From JBIOHP01 sp044449065 (lineage in GTDB: Bacteria > Bacteroidota > Ignavibacteria > UBA10030 > SZUA-254): DNA of 64,000 nucleotides. The stretch is from the NCBI GenBank assembly GCA_044449065.1, contig JBIOHP010000008.1, positions 98,494-162,493 of the forward strand, written 5' to 3'. The notes under the pieces are model-generated. The model searched no databases, was not told the origin of the DNA, and saw only the letters and a list, made by a program, of their open reading frames with translations. Positions 19,447 through 27,555 of the stretch are shown one piece after another. Numbering within the stretch: the stretch's first letter is position 1; the number at the start of each line of letters is the position of its first letter. Position numbers and translations under genes: made by a program.

Positions 19447-20035
19447 GCCGGTCTATTGATTGATCAGGTGGTGGGACGAAGCATTTTCTGCATCGCGCTT
19501 CATAGTGATTTTGGGCTCCCGTAACAACACGTTCGTGTTCGCCGGTAATTCGCTGCGTTCTATCCGCCGGATTACCGCAAATCATGCAGATAGCCAATGT
19601 CTTAGTAATATATTCGGCAACGGCTAACAGGTGGGGAATTGGTTCAAAAGGTATCCCCCGGTAATCCTGATCAAGTCCCGCAACAATGACTCGTTTGCCC
19701 ATGGATGCAAGGCGTTCACAAACGTCGATAAGATCGGTAGTGAAAAATTGGGCTTCATCGATACCGACCACCTGAGCGTCCGCTGCCGCCAGGAGGATTT
19801 CTTTAGGATTGTCGATAACTTTAGAAGGCAATAATTGTTCATTGTGCGACACGATATGATTCGCACTGTACCGAGTATCAATGCTCGGTTTGAAAATGAC
19901 GACCGATTGTTTTGCAATTTGAGCCCGACGCAGCCGGCGGATTAGTTCATCGGTTTTACCGCTGAACATACAGCCCGTGATAACCTCTATCCAGCCGGTG
20001 TCTTTAGGCACGTCGCGCAGAGTTACTTCTTCCAT
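19433..20035 (-). CDS. tdk: Thymidine kinase, type II (TK1-like)
   Basis: Phosphorylates thymidine (and deoxyuridine) to the monophosphate with ATP. The 200-residue protein has the P-loop 'GCMFSGKTDELIRR', the 'DEAQFF' motif, the lasso-region 'GLDQDYRGIPFEP', and zinc-binding cysteines in 'CMICG' and 'CRKCF' near the C-terminus. Length and motifs fit the bacterial TK1 family. The gene overlaps both neighbours: its start overlaps the end of the phosphorylase gene by 13 nt and its end overlaps the lipoprotein gene by 14 nt. It gives the cell a salvage branch competing with phosphorolysis of thymidine. Confidence 0.96.
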   Translation of the reverse strand: MEEVTLRDVPKDTGWIEVITGCMFSGKTDELIRRLRRAQIAKQSVVIFKPSIDTRYSANHIVSHNEQLLPSKVIDNPKEILLAAADAQVVGIDEAQFFTTDLIDVCERLASMGKRVIVAGLDQDYRGIPFEPIPHLLAVAEYITKTLAICMICGNPADRTQRITGEHERVVTGAQNHYEARCRKCFVPPPDQSIDRHENK

Positions 20036-21351
20036 GGTTGAATACCTTTCTCATCAATCAAAGCATGAATCCTCTCGGGAGCGATAGTCTGTTTAGCAGA
20101 GATTTGAATGGCATTTGCAATTCTCGCGGATCCGGCATTGATTTTTTCCTCAAAGTCAGAAAAACAAATGGCAATTATTTCGTTCTTTTCAACTGAATCG
20201 GAAATTTTTTTTCTAAAAAGTACGCCGGCTTTCGGATCAATTTTGTCATCCGTTGTCAATCTTCCAACGCCCAACATATTTGCAGCAAAACCGATTTCGA
20301 GGGCGTCCATGCTTTGAACCCATCCCGGTTCCGGAGAGCGAATTTCTTTAACGAAACGGCTCTTAGGATATGAAGTTGGATTATTGATAGCGGCTATATC
20401 TCCGCCCTGCGCCTCTACCATACCAAGGAATTTATTCCATGCGCTGCCGTCCTCTATCGCAGTCCGGCATATTTTGATTCCATCGTCTATGGTTTTCGCT
20501 TTGCCGCCCAGCATAACCATCGCTCCTCCAAGCGCGTATGTTACCTCCATCAGGTCGGGAACATCTTTTCCTTTAAGACAATCGACGCATTCGAGGATCT
20601 CGAGCCAATTTCCGACCGCATACCCCAGGGGTTGATCCATATCGGTGAGAAAGCAAAGAATTTTTTTTGAGAAATTCTTCCCGATCCCAATAAACATATC
20701 CGCGAGTTCTTCCGCCTCCCTCTGAGTCTGCATGACCGCTCCCTTGCCGATCTTAATATCAAGGATGAGCGCATCTATGCCTTCTGCCAGTTTCTTACTC
20801 ATAATGCTGCTTGCAATGAGCGGGATGCTTTCGACCGTTGCCGTTACATCCCGCAGGGCATAAAGTTTTGTATCGACAGGGGCAATTTCATCCGTTTGCC
20901 CGATTATCACTCCGATATTGGAGAGATTTTTTTTAATATCATGAGCACTCAGTTCTATCCGGAAACCGGGAATCGCTTCAAGTTTATCTAACGTGCCGCC
21001 GGTATGGCCCAGCCCTCTGCCGGAAATCATTGGTACGGTGACGCCGCAAGCGGCAACCATCGGCGCGAGTATTATCGAGACCTTATCTCCGACGCCGCCC
21101 GTGGAATGTTTATCGACTTTAACCCCGGGAATATCGGATAAATCGAGCGTCAATCCCGATTGGAGCAGAAATTCTGTGAGATAAGATGTTTCTTCAAAAT
21201 CCATTTTTTGGAAATGTATCGCCATGAGAAGCGCTGCCATCTGGTAATCGGTAACCGAGCCGGCGACATAACCGTGGATGATGAATCCGATTTCTTCTCT
21301 TGTGAATTTTCCGTTGTTTCTTTTTTTTCGTATAAGTTCCGGTATAATCAT
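20023..21351 (-). CDS. deoA: Pyrimidine-nucleoside (thymidine) phosphorylase
   Basis: Cleaves thymidine, deoxyuridine and probably uridine with phosphate to give the base and (deoxy)ribose 1-phosphate. The 442-residue protein has the conserved 'VDKHSTGGVGDKVS' phosphate-binding motif and 'SGRGLGHTGGTLDKLEAIPG'. It shows the glycosyltransferase family 3 helical start ('LIRKKRNNGKFTREEI') and the C-terminal pyrimidine phosphorylase domain. Length fits Pdp/DeoA enzymes; sequence alone does not separate strict thymidine phosphorylase from the broader Pdp type. It lies 21 nt after cdd and overlaps tdk, consistent with a pathway from cytidine through uridine to base plus sugar phosphate. Confidence 0.94.
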   Translation of the reverse strand: MIIPELIRKKRNNGKFTREEIGFIIHGYVAGSVTDYQMAALLMAIHFQKMDFEETSYLTEFLLQSGLTLDLSDIPGVKVDKHSTGGVGDKVSIILAPMVAACGVTVPMISGRGLGHTGGTLDKLEAIPGFRIELSAHDIKKNLSNIGVIIGQTDEIAPVDTKLYALRDVTATVESIPLIASSIMSKKLAEGIDALILDIKIGKGAVMQTQREAEELADMFIGIGKNFSKKILCFLTDMDQPLGYAVGNWLEILECVDCLKGKDVPDLMEVTYALGGAMVMLGGKAKTIDDGIKICRTAIEDGSAWNKFLGMVEAQGGDIAAINNPTSYPKSRFVKEIRSPEPGWVQSMDALEIGFAANMLGVGRLTTDDKIDPKAGVLFRKKISDSVEKNEIIAICFSDFEEKINAGSARIANAIQISAKQTIAPERIHALIDEKGIQPWKK

Positions 21352-21372
21352 TGTAGATATTTTAATAGTAAA

Positions 21373-21807
21373 TTATTTTTTTGGGGGATACGGGAAAAGA
21401 ACATCAGTGCGAAATACGATCAATTCACCGTTCTGTTTTGATTGAACTCCTACGAGGCAATCAGGACCGCCAAACTCATTAATCCAATCCAGGCAGGAGC
21501 CGCATGGCGTCAACCGTGAACACTCGGCAACAACAACAATTGCCGCTATATTTTTTCCGCCTCCTGCAACCATGGAACCGATCGCGTTTGTTTCGGCATG
21601 AACGTCATGAGACCTCATCGAATGTTCAACATTGCAACCCGAAAATATTTTCCCATCGTTTGTTAGGAGCGCGCATCCGACCCGGGTATCCTCCAAAATT
21701 CTCGCGTTTTCCCGCACAGTCCAGGCAATTTTTGCGAGTTTGGACCATGTTTTGGCAGGTATTTTATTTTTTTTCACGACAAAAAATTTACTTTCTAAAT
21801 TTTTCAA
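21373..21807 (-). CDS. cdd: Cytidine deaminase
   Basis: Deaminates cytidine and deoxycytidine to uridine and deoxyuridine, using zinc. The 144-residue protein shows the zinc site as 'VHAETNAIGS' (His ligand and catalytic Glu) and 'PCGSC' (two Cys ligands), plus 'ENARILEDTRVGCALLTNDG' upstream. The His-Ala-Glu form, rather than the Cys-Ala-Glu usual in short tetrameric bacterial enzymes, is a small oddity. It appears to be the first gene of the closely packed block that runs to 9647, with a 217-nt gap before it, so a promoter is expected within 21808-22024, though none can be read with confidence. Confidence 0.92.
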   Translation of the reverse strand: MKNLESKFFVVKKNKIPAKTWSKLAKIAWTVRENARILEDTRVGCALLTNDGKIFSGCNVEHSMRSHDVHAETNAIGSMVAGGGKNIAAIVVVAECSRLTPCGSCLDWINEFGGPDCLVGVQSKQNGELIVFRTDVLFPYPPKK

Positions 21808-22024
21808 ATGAGTAATAATGTTGATTATTTACAATTGATTGGAGTTTAAAGTAATTAATAATTTTATGAAATAAAACTGAATTATTCGATAAGTATCCCT
21901 CGAAACCGAGAATAGTAATTTCATATTATCAACTTTTCATCTCACGAATTCGATACCATTCAAGAGATCAAAATTTATAGAATAATTTATCAAAGGTCGT
22001 CGAGCAAAAAAAGCGTGAATAATT

Positions 22025-22675
22025 TTACTTGATTATGTTTTTCGTTGCAAAGCCAATTTCCATCAATTTGGCATGTATCAAACAGAGCATCCTGTTAAAA
22101 TCTCCTCGCTCGTGGACGAAGTCGACTTCATCAGACGGAATGATAAGAAGAGGACCTAATCTATACCGTTTTATCCAATCGGAATAATGTTGATTTAATT
22201 GTTCAAGATATGAACTCGGGATTCCTTGTTCATATTCACGGCCTCTTTGAGATATCTGTTTCAGAAGAGTTTCGATTTTCGCGTCTAAATAAATCATTAA
22301 ATCAGGCGGTTGGAGGTATTCCATCATCACGGAATACAGAGCGACATAATTTTCATAATCGCGTTTATCCATTTTTCCGATGAGATGAAGATTCTTCGCA
22401 AATATCTCGGCGTCTTCGTAAATCGAACGATCCTGAATTACACTGACATCGCCTTCAACGATTTTTTTGTGGTCGGTAAATCGTTTCGAAAGAAAATACA
22501 CCTGAAGGTTAAACGACCATCGGTTCATATCAGCATAAAAATCTGTCATATATGGATTATCATCTATAAATTCAAACGACGAACTCCAACCATAATGACT
22601 ACTCAGGAGGCGGGTCAACGACGACTTGCCGGATCCAATATTACCTGCAATTGCGACGAAGATTTTATTTTTCAT
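22025..22675 (-). CDS. Deoxynucleoside kinase (dGK/dAK/dCK family)
   Basis: Phosphorylates deoxynucleosides to monophosphates. Features of the dNK family: P-loop 'IAGNIGSGKSSLTRLL' at the N-terminus, 'NPYMTDFYADMNRWSF' (substrate-binding region), 'VIQDRSIYEDAEIFA' with the DRS motif, and 'RGREYEQGIPSSYL' (lid). I set the start at the ATG at 22675, directly before the P-loop; an ATG at 22735 would add an unlikely hydrophobic 20-residue leader. Neither start has a strong ribosome-binding site. A perfect 18-bp palindrome lies 18 bases upstream of the chosen start. The gene is 217 nt from cdd, so it may be its own unit. Which deoxynucleoside it prefers is not decidable here. Confidence 0.88.
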   Translation of the reverse strand: MKNKIFVAIAGNIGSGKSSLTRLLSSHYGWSSSFEFIDDNPYMTDFYADMNRWSFNLQVYFLSKRFTDHKKIVEGDVSVIQDRSIYEDAEIFAKNLHLIGKMDKRDYENYVALYSVMMEYLQPPDLMIYLDAKIETLLKQISQRGREYEQGIPSSYLEQLNQHYSDWIKRYRLGPLLIIPSDEVDFVHERGDFNRMLCLIHAKLMEIGFATKNIIK

Positions 22676-22692
22676 AATCCAATAAAGATAGA

Positions 22693-22710
22693 CGATTTTC
22701 ATGAAAATCG
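22693..22710. promoter_or_regulatory. Perfect 18-bp palindrome upstream of the deoxynucleoside kinase
   Basis: CGATTTTCATGAAAATCG equals its own reverse complement across all 18 bases. It lies 18-35 bases before the chosen kinase start (22675) in the divergent region shared with the gene at 22950. This is the size and symmetry of an operator for a dimeric repressor. It could also be a hairpin in the 5' leader of the kinase mRNA. Function is inferred. Confidence 0.5.
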
Positions 22711-22949
22711 CAAAGAAATTTAATGAAAAAATCAAAATATATTTTTAAGGGAGATTATAAAACCCGAAACGAGCGGTTCAAGGTTTTGATTACTAATAGA
22801 TATTCCATAAATTCTTGTCGTAATATTTGCGAGGTTATAGCTAACTGATCGTGTTTTTAAATTATGGCTCTACCCATAACAATGCTATAACCAGAATAAG
22901 AAATTTGGATCAATTATCAGGATAACAACCCCGGAAAGAATTCAGATCT

Positions 22950-23495
22950 ATGAGAATTTCGATGTGCGGCAGCTTTTCAACAGGGAAAACTACACTTGTC
23001 CGGTCTTTGGCGGACGCCTTAATACATAAATACACGAAGGATGTGTTCATCATTGAAGAGGTTGCCCGGAAAGTTATCGCAGAGGGTTTTCCTCTGGATC
23101 GCAATGCAAACTTGGAAGCATATTTCCATTATATTTATTATCAATTGCAGGCGGAGCGCCTCGCCGGGAAGCATCAATATGTGGTTTCCGACCGTTCGTT
23201 GCTCGATTCCCTCGCATACATTCATGTAAGCCGCGATCCGGGTATGTCAACATCGTTTGTGAACATGCTTACAGAGATTGTTTGGAAGGAAACAACGTTT
23301 TTTGATCTCTATTGCTATGTTCCTGTAGAGTTTTCTCCGATAGACGATGGCATTCGTTCTATAGATCACGAATATCAGCATCTTGTGGACAAGGAGATGG
23401 TCAAATTATTAGATTATTTTGGCGTTCGGACGCTGAAGGTGAGCGGAACCGTTGAGAGCCGGGTTAAATCCCTGATGGATTTGATACTGACGTAA
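22950..23495 (+). CDS. NadR-like AAA/P-loop nucleoside kinase-type protein
   Basis: A 181-residue P-loop protein resembling the AAA_28 group that includes the ribosylnicotinamide-kinase domain of NadR. It has Walker A 'GSFSTGKTTLVRSLAD', then 'FIIEEVARKVIAEG', and 'VVSDRSLLDSLAYIHV', the DRS-type segment seen in nucleoside/nucleotide kinases. There is no nucleotidylyltransferase or DNA-binding domain. It is cytoplasmic and divergently oriented to the deoxynucleoside kinase. Context favours phosphorylation of a nucleoside-like substrate, but this is inference; related stand-alone proteins are mostly uncharacterised. Confidence 0.7.
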   Translation: MRISMCGSFSTGKTTLVRSLADALIHKYTKDVFIIEEVARKVIAEGFPLDRNANLEAYFHYIYYQLQAERLAGKHQYVVSDRSLLDSLAYIHVSRDPGMSTSFVNMLTEIVWKETTFFDLYCYVPVEFSPIDDGIRSIDHEYQHLVDKEMVKLLDYFGVRTLKVSGTVESRVKSLMDLILT

Positions 23496-23824
23496 CATCA
23501 ACCCCGGTCGTTTTCCTTTCACTTGCAACATATTAAATCTCTCTAAGAAAAACCACTACACATCCACTTTAATACTTCATCTATCTCTTATTTCAACATC
23601 AATTAAGCGGTATGTTGACGAAATTTGATTGGGATTATACAATTGTTAATCATTTCGTAACATAAAATTTCGAATTTGTTAATGTATATAAGTTACTTTG
23701 ATAAAAGACTGGCTTTTCCTGTAATTCACATTCAGATTTATAATTTTGAACTGTTCCCTCGCAATTTTGGTAAAACCGCATCATTTAGTCGTCTTTTGAA
23801 TATCAATCTCAATTTTCTATATCT
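23496..23824. other. 329-nt AT-rich intergenic region
   Basis: No coding sequence or RNA gene is evident. It contains the 42-bp shared upstream element at 23647-23688 and the leader of the MFS transporter gene. No terminator hairpin for the gene ending at 23495 was found. Confidence 0.6.
23647..23688 (+). promoter_or_regulatory. 42-bp shared upstream element, copy 1
   Basis: Matches the sequence at 39660-39701 at 38 of 42 bases: 16 identical bases from TAATCATTTCGTAACA, then an AT-rich centre, then TTTGTTAATGTATA. It lies 136 bases before the MFS gene start. The strand and AT-rich content suit a promoter or activator site; its role is inferred. Confidence 0.5.
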
Positions 23825-25168
23825 ATGACACAAATCCTTGATGATAAGCCCATTCATTCCAGGGCATTTCGCCTGCGACGTGCTTTGAACTGGTTTCCAC
23901 TCGGTCTTACCTATGCCACTTACTATATGGGGAGGTATAATTTTAACGTTGTTAAGGGAGAGATGGGGTCGATGTTCCATCTCGATAAGGCGGAGATGGG
24001 AATTATTGCCACAGCCGGATTCTGGACGTACGCTTTGAGCGTAATTTTTAATGGTCCTCTTGCCGATAAAGTTGGCGGGCGAAAGGCGATTCTTATTGGC
24101 GCTGTCGGCGCATTAACCATGAATTTAATTATCGGTCTCCTGTTCCTGAATGGTTGGACTACTAAAATCATCGTCGGCATGTCACTATTATACTCAATGA
24201 ATATGTATTTTCAGAGTTTCGGCGCGCTTTCCGTCGTTAAAGTAAACGCGGCATGGTTTCATGTGAAAGAGAGGGGTATTTTTGGCGGGATCTTCGGATC
24301 GATGATTTCGGTAGGTTATTTCCTGGCGTTAACCATTGGCGGATGGATCCTCGCAAATTTTTCATGGTATATGGTTTTTTTAATCCCATCGGTTGCGATG
24401 GGTGTAATGTTTATTGTAGATTATTTCCTCGTCCAGGATCGTCCCGGAAAAGCTGGCCATACCGATTTTGATACCGGAGACGCCTCGAGCGGCGACGAAA
24501 CGCCTATAGATTTCGCATACCTGGTGAAGAAAGTCTTTTCCCATCCGGTTATTATTACAATCGCGATTGCGGAGTTTTGCACCGGATTCGTGCGCCAGGG
24601 ATTGCTCCTCTATTTTACGGAATTTTTAAAGGAAGTGCATCACATCGAACCGGGTACTTGGCTTTTCAGTTTGGCAGGCACCGGTGTAACAATTGGTGGT
24701 ATTCTGGGGGGACTACTTTGCGGTTTCCTCTCCGATAAGGTATTTCAGTCCCGAAGAGCGCCAGTCGCGTTTTTCTTTTATATTTTTCAAGTGTTTTCTC
24801 TCTTTGCCCTGGGATTTGCGCCAGGTCCCGGTTCCGCCGCTTTATTGGTTGGAGTTTGTTGCATGTTCATTTTTGGCGTTCATGGAATGCTTTCCGGTAC
24901 TGCCTCGATGGATTTTGGCGGGAAGAAAGCAGCAGCCACCGCCGCAGGAATGCTTGATGGAATCCAGTACGTTGCAAGCGGGTTCACCGGTTTTGGTTTG
25001 GGTTGGATACTAAAAACTTATGGATGGGACGGCACTCCACTCACAAACGGGTACCAGCCGGCGAATGCCTGGGTTTGGGTTGTTTCGATAATTCCATTTT
25101 CTATTATCGGAGGGTATCTTATGACGAGAATCTGGAATGCGCATCCGAAGGGGAGCGGGGGACATTAG
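23825..25168 (+). CDS. MFS transporter, organophosphate:phosphate antiporter type
   Basis: A 447-residue, 12-helix inner-membrane transporter of the OPA group (GlpT/UhpT/UhpC relatives). Seen features: 'YATYYMGRYNFNVVKGEMG' in helix 1, the MFS loop 'GPLADKVGGRKAILIG' after helix 2, a cytoplasmic linker after helix 6, and a matching 'GGLLCGFLSDKVFQSRRAP' in the second half. Family members exchange sugar phosphates or glycerol phosphate for phosphate. Substrate is unknown, but phosphorylated metabolites fit the nucleotide-handling neighbours. The ORF ends 24 nt before a small secreted-protein gene on the same strand. Confidence 0.85.
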   Translation: MTQILDDKPIHSRAFRLRRALNWFPLGLTYATYYMGRYNFNVVKGEMGSMFHLDKAEMGIIATAGFWTYALSVIFNGPLADKVGGRKAILIGAVGALTMNLIIGLLFLNGWTTKIIVGMSLLYSMNMYFQSFGALSVVKVNAAWFHVKERGIFGGIFGSMISVGYFLALTIGGWILANFSWYMVFLIPSVAMGVMFIVDYFLVQDRPGKAGHTDFDTGDASSGDETPIDFAYLVKKVFSHPVIITIAIAEFCTGFVRQGLLLYFTEFLKEVHHIEPGTWLFSLAGTGVTIGGILGGLLCGFLSDKVFQSRRAPVAFFFYIFQVFSLFALGFAPGPGSAALLVGVCCMFIFGVHGMLSGTASMDFGGKKAAATAAGMLDGIQYVASGFTGFGLGWILKTYGWDGTPLTNGYQPANAWVWVVSIIPFSIIGGYLMTRIWNAHPKGSGGH

Positions 25169-25192
25169 AAGAAGTTCTCGACAAAAAATGGT

Positions 25193-25912
25193 ATGACAAT
25201 AACTAAATTTGTATTCTTCGACTTCCTTAAGCGGGTCCTAATTCTGAATCTTATAGGTCTTTTATTTTTTCCGATCCTTTCGCTTAATGCCGGCTCTCCA
25301 CTTGACAATGTAAAATACATAATCCCTAATGGGTGGGAGCTAAAAAGTCGTAAAGTTGATGATTCAAAAGCCGTGCTGGTTTATGATATCAGAACCGAAA
25401 TAATATATGGCAAACAATGTCCTTGCTTCAGTCTTCTTCAAAGCTACTACCTACCAGACTCGATCACGCTTAGATATGCTGATGATATCGTATCACAACA
25501 CATTCTCAAGATTTCCAAAGCTCATTATGTTCTGAGCGCACAAGATGGCGAATATTGGAAAACTTATCTATTTATTGGCGACGAAAGGAGCGTCCAGATC
25601 ATTCTACTTTATAGGATTGGAATATTCAAAGGAACCTCGTTTGAGGTAATGATGGCATTTCCCAATAAGAAATCTGTCGATTCGACTCACAAAGATTTGA
25701 AGGTTCTTTCCTTAAATTCTGATTATGTTATAGACCAAAACATGCGGGGTATAGCTGTAGATTCACATTACGTTGGACACCTCCTTGATGATTTTAACAG
25801 TTTTTGTAATTCCATTGAGATTTACGATCAGAAACTATTTAAGGCGAAGTTTATTTTGTTAGATCCTCCGGATAGTGCGAATGTATTCCGCGACTCAACT
25901 ATTGAACATTGA
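25193..25912 (+). CDS. Secreted protein of unknown function
   Basis: A 239-residue protein with an N-terminal signal peptide: basic start, hydrophobic run 'ILNLIGLLFFPILSL', probable cleavage after 'LNA'. The remainder is a soluble, mixed alpha/beta-looking region starting 'IPNGWELKSRKVDD', with a Cys pair in 'KQCPCF'. No catalytic motif is recognisable. It follows the MFS gene by 24 nt, so both could share a transcript, and it is followed by a bidirectional terminator at 25970. The ATG at 25193 overlaps a stretch with weak ribosome-binding potential. Confidence 0.7.
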   Translation: MTITKFVFFDFLKRVLILNLIGLLFFPILSLNAGSPLDNVKYIIPNGWELKSRKVDDSKAVLVYDIRTEIIYGKQCPCFSLLQSYYLPDSITLRYADDIVSQHILKISKAHYVLSAQDGEYWKTYLFIGDERSVQIILLYRIGIFKGTSFEVMMAFPNKKSVDSTHKDLKVLSLNSDYVIDQNMRGIAVDSHYVGHLLDDFNSFCNSIEIYDQKLFKAKFILLDPPDSANVFRDSTIEH

Positions 25913-25969
25913 AATGAGTTAAGCATTATAAATCGCATTAATAGGTCATGGACAATTAGTCAAAACAAG

Positions 25970-26005
25970 AAGCCGAACAGATTGCTTATTCGGCTTTTCG
26001 ATTTT
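25970..26005. terminator. Bidirectional intrinsic terminator
   Basis: An 8-bp stem AAGCCGAA (25970-25977) pairs with TTCGGCTT (25989-25996) across an 11-nt loop. It is followed by TTCGATTTT on the plus strand and by CTTGTTTTG on the minus strand. It sits between convergent genes ending at 25912 and 26055. Confidence 0.8.
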
Positions 26006-26054
26006 CCCACCTTCTTCTACTCCCGTCGATCAAATAATTGACGGCTGAGTCTGC

Positions 26055-26762
26055 TTACATCTTCAGCCGTACCAACTTCGTCGTAGCCTTCTCAAGTTCC
26101 TTGCCAATGAGTATCGGATCAAGCGTTTTTTCTGGTTCATTCTCAAAAACGGCGTAGGGTATCTCAAATCCATTCACTTTAATAACCTTTGAATCTGCAG
26201 CAGCAATTTTTTCCCAATCATTCGTCTTGTAGTAGAAATCCATTTTCTCGTCGGGAAGTGAATGATAGAGGATTGAATCTTCCTGTCCTTTGCGAGCTCT
26301 CCGGTGGTTTTTCCTCACCGATTCTTCATACGAAACTTTGATATAAAGAAGCGCTGCCCGTTTGAGGATATCCTTGTGCAGGTAAGTAAGTGCCTCATGA
26401 ATGCCGTTTTCCCCGCCGCGCGCGAATTCAATCAACATCGTCTTTGCATCGTGGTAGTTGGGGGATTGCGCTAATTTTTTCCGGTATTCAAGATTGATTC
26501 GCTCAATGTAAAGATTCCATATAAAGTTATTGGTGAAGAAGTAATCCGGAGTTGTCCATATTCTGGGTTTTCCGTGTAGGGAGAGCATGTCGTCGATTTC
26601 GAATGTTTCCCAGACATAGACGAAATCGTCTAATTCATCAAAATCGGCGATATGGAAACGGCGGAGACGCTCGTCGGGTTTTGAATTCTTAAGAAAATCG
26701 ATGACTTCCGATTTTCCGGCGGCCGGCCTTCCGGTAATGATGAGGATGGGGAAATTATCCAT
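26055..26762 (-). CDS. P-loop NTPase, kinase-like, unknown substrate
   Basis: A 235-residue cytoplasmic protein beginning with a Walker A motif 'ITGRPAAGKSEVIDFL', then an acidic segment 'HIADFDELDDFVYVWE'. Later 'LIEFARGGENGIHEAL' and 'LYIKVSYEESVRKNHRRARKG' look like the strand and the Arg-rich lid of small-molecule kinases. This arrangement resembles nucleoside- or nucleotide-kinase folds, but I recognise no named family. It is transcribed towards the terminator at 25970. Whether it shares a transcript with the small gene 128 nt upstream at 26891-27235 is unclear. Confidence 0.65.
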   Translation of the reverse strand: MDNFPILIITGRPAAGKSEVIDFLKNSKPDERLRRFHIADFDELDDFVYVWETFEIDDMLSLHGKPRIWTTPDYFFTNNFIWNLYIERINLEYRKKLAQSPNYHDAKTMLIEFARGGENGIHEALTYLHKDILKRAALLYIKVSYEESVRKNHRRARKGQEDSILYHSLPDEKMDFYYKTNDWEKIAAADSKVIKVNGFEIPYAVFENEPEKTLDPILIGKELEKATTKLVRLKM

Positions 26763-26890
26763 CTTCTACTGATCCTTATTCAGGGTTTAGGATTTAAGGT
26801 AAATTGGTTTTATCCGTGACTGGGGACAAATGATTAGAAATCAGTTGCCGAAAACAGCATTTTACTGATGAAATGTAAGAATTCTCTTGG

Positions 26891-27235
26891 CTAGTTGCAA
26901 TTAATAATGTTCAATTTACCCGGCGGAGTATGTGCATCGCGGAACATTTCCTCTATATCGACTCCATCATGGACGTTAAGCATTACATAACACGTGAAGT
27001 AACACTGATATTTTTTTAGATACTCCGTGATGATGTGCGGGATATGTGATTCGTCTTTCCGGAGAACGTGCCGAAGACTCCGGAAGAGATTATCAGTCTG
27101 GCTCGTATAGAACGTTTGGTGAACCCCGCTTGCTAATCGTACTGCCAGCATATATACTCCCGGGCATGACGGGACGTAAAGACTGAGATGCCGGTCGGTG
27201 AGCGGCAAGAATTCGTTATGTAGTACTTCAATCAT
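26891..27235 (-). CDS. Small protein with a degenerate GIY-YIG-like core
   Basis: A 114-residue protein. The segment 'CPGVYMLAV' followed some 12 residues later by 'FYTSQTDNLFRSLRHVL' has the spacing and pattern of the GIY...YIG strands and the following helix of the GIY-YIG nuclease fold (normally G-[IV]-Y, then Y-[IV]-G-x-[ST], then R..H). The YIG glycine is replaced by Ser, and the catalytic Glu downstream is uncertain ('EEMFRDAH'), so activity is doubtful. It may be a binding-only relative. The call rests on pattern reading only. Confidence 0.45.
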   Translation of the reverse strand: MIEVLHNEFLPLTDRHLSLYVPSCPGVYMLAVRLASGVHQTFYTSQTDNLFRSLRHVLRKDESHIPHIITEYLKKYQCYFTCYVMLNVHDGVDIEEMFRDAHTPPGKLNIINCN

Positions 27236-27469
27236 GAATATCTCCTCAAATTATCCTTCAAAATAGCGATTGATTATTATGGAGAGATAACGTTAAGATT
27301 ATGAAATGATTAAATGGTACTCAGTTCGGTAACTATCTGAAAAGATATATATCGAATAGAACAAAAAGAGCTTTCCTTGAATATTTTCATCGAGCGGGAA
27401 AGATATATCCAAAAGACAAGTTGGGTCGGTTACCGTAAACAGGAGATGGAAAATTTCTTAACTATTTGG

Positions 27470-27485
27470 TAATCATTTGTTAATA
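27470..27485 (+). promoter_or_regulatory. Relative of the shared upstream element
   Basis: TAATCATTTGTTAATA resembles the first 16 bases of the element at 23647 and 39660, with a few mismatches. It lies ~260 bases before the 5'-nucleotidase start. The 3' half of the element is not clearly conserved here. Confidence 0.3.
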
Positions 27486-27520
27486 TTAGATTCGTATATT
27501 GCTAAACGAAATTAACCGGG

Positions 27521-27555
27521 GTGACCGCAATATTACGACAATAGTGTTCGGTCAC
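27521..27555. promoter_or_regulatory. Inverted repeat in the 5' leader of the 5'-nucleotidase gene
   Basis: GTGACCG (27521-27527) and CGGTCAC (27549-27555) form a perfect 7-bp inverted repeat separated by 21 bases. It could be a leader hairpin or an operator pair. No known riboswitch class is recognised. Confidence 0.3.

Noticed and set aside
22676..22735. Upstream start of the deoxynucleoside kinase giving a hydrophobic leader
   Set aside because: The P-loop begins directly after the ATG at 22675, these kinases are cytoplasmic, and the extension would run through the palindrome.
23647..23700. Bacteroides-type -33/-7 promoter (TTTG, TAnnTTTG) inside the shared element
   Set aside because: TTTG and TTACTTTG are present, but the spacing is about 14-15 bases rather than the expected ~19, so I list the element without naming a promoter class.
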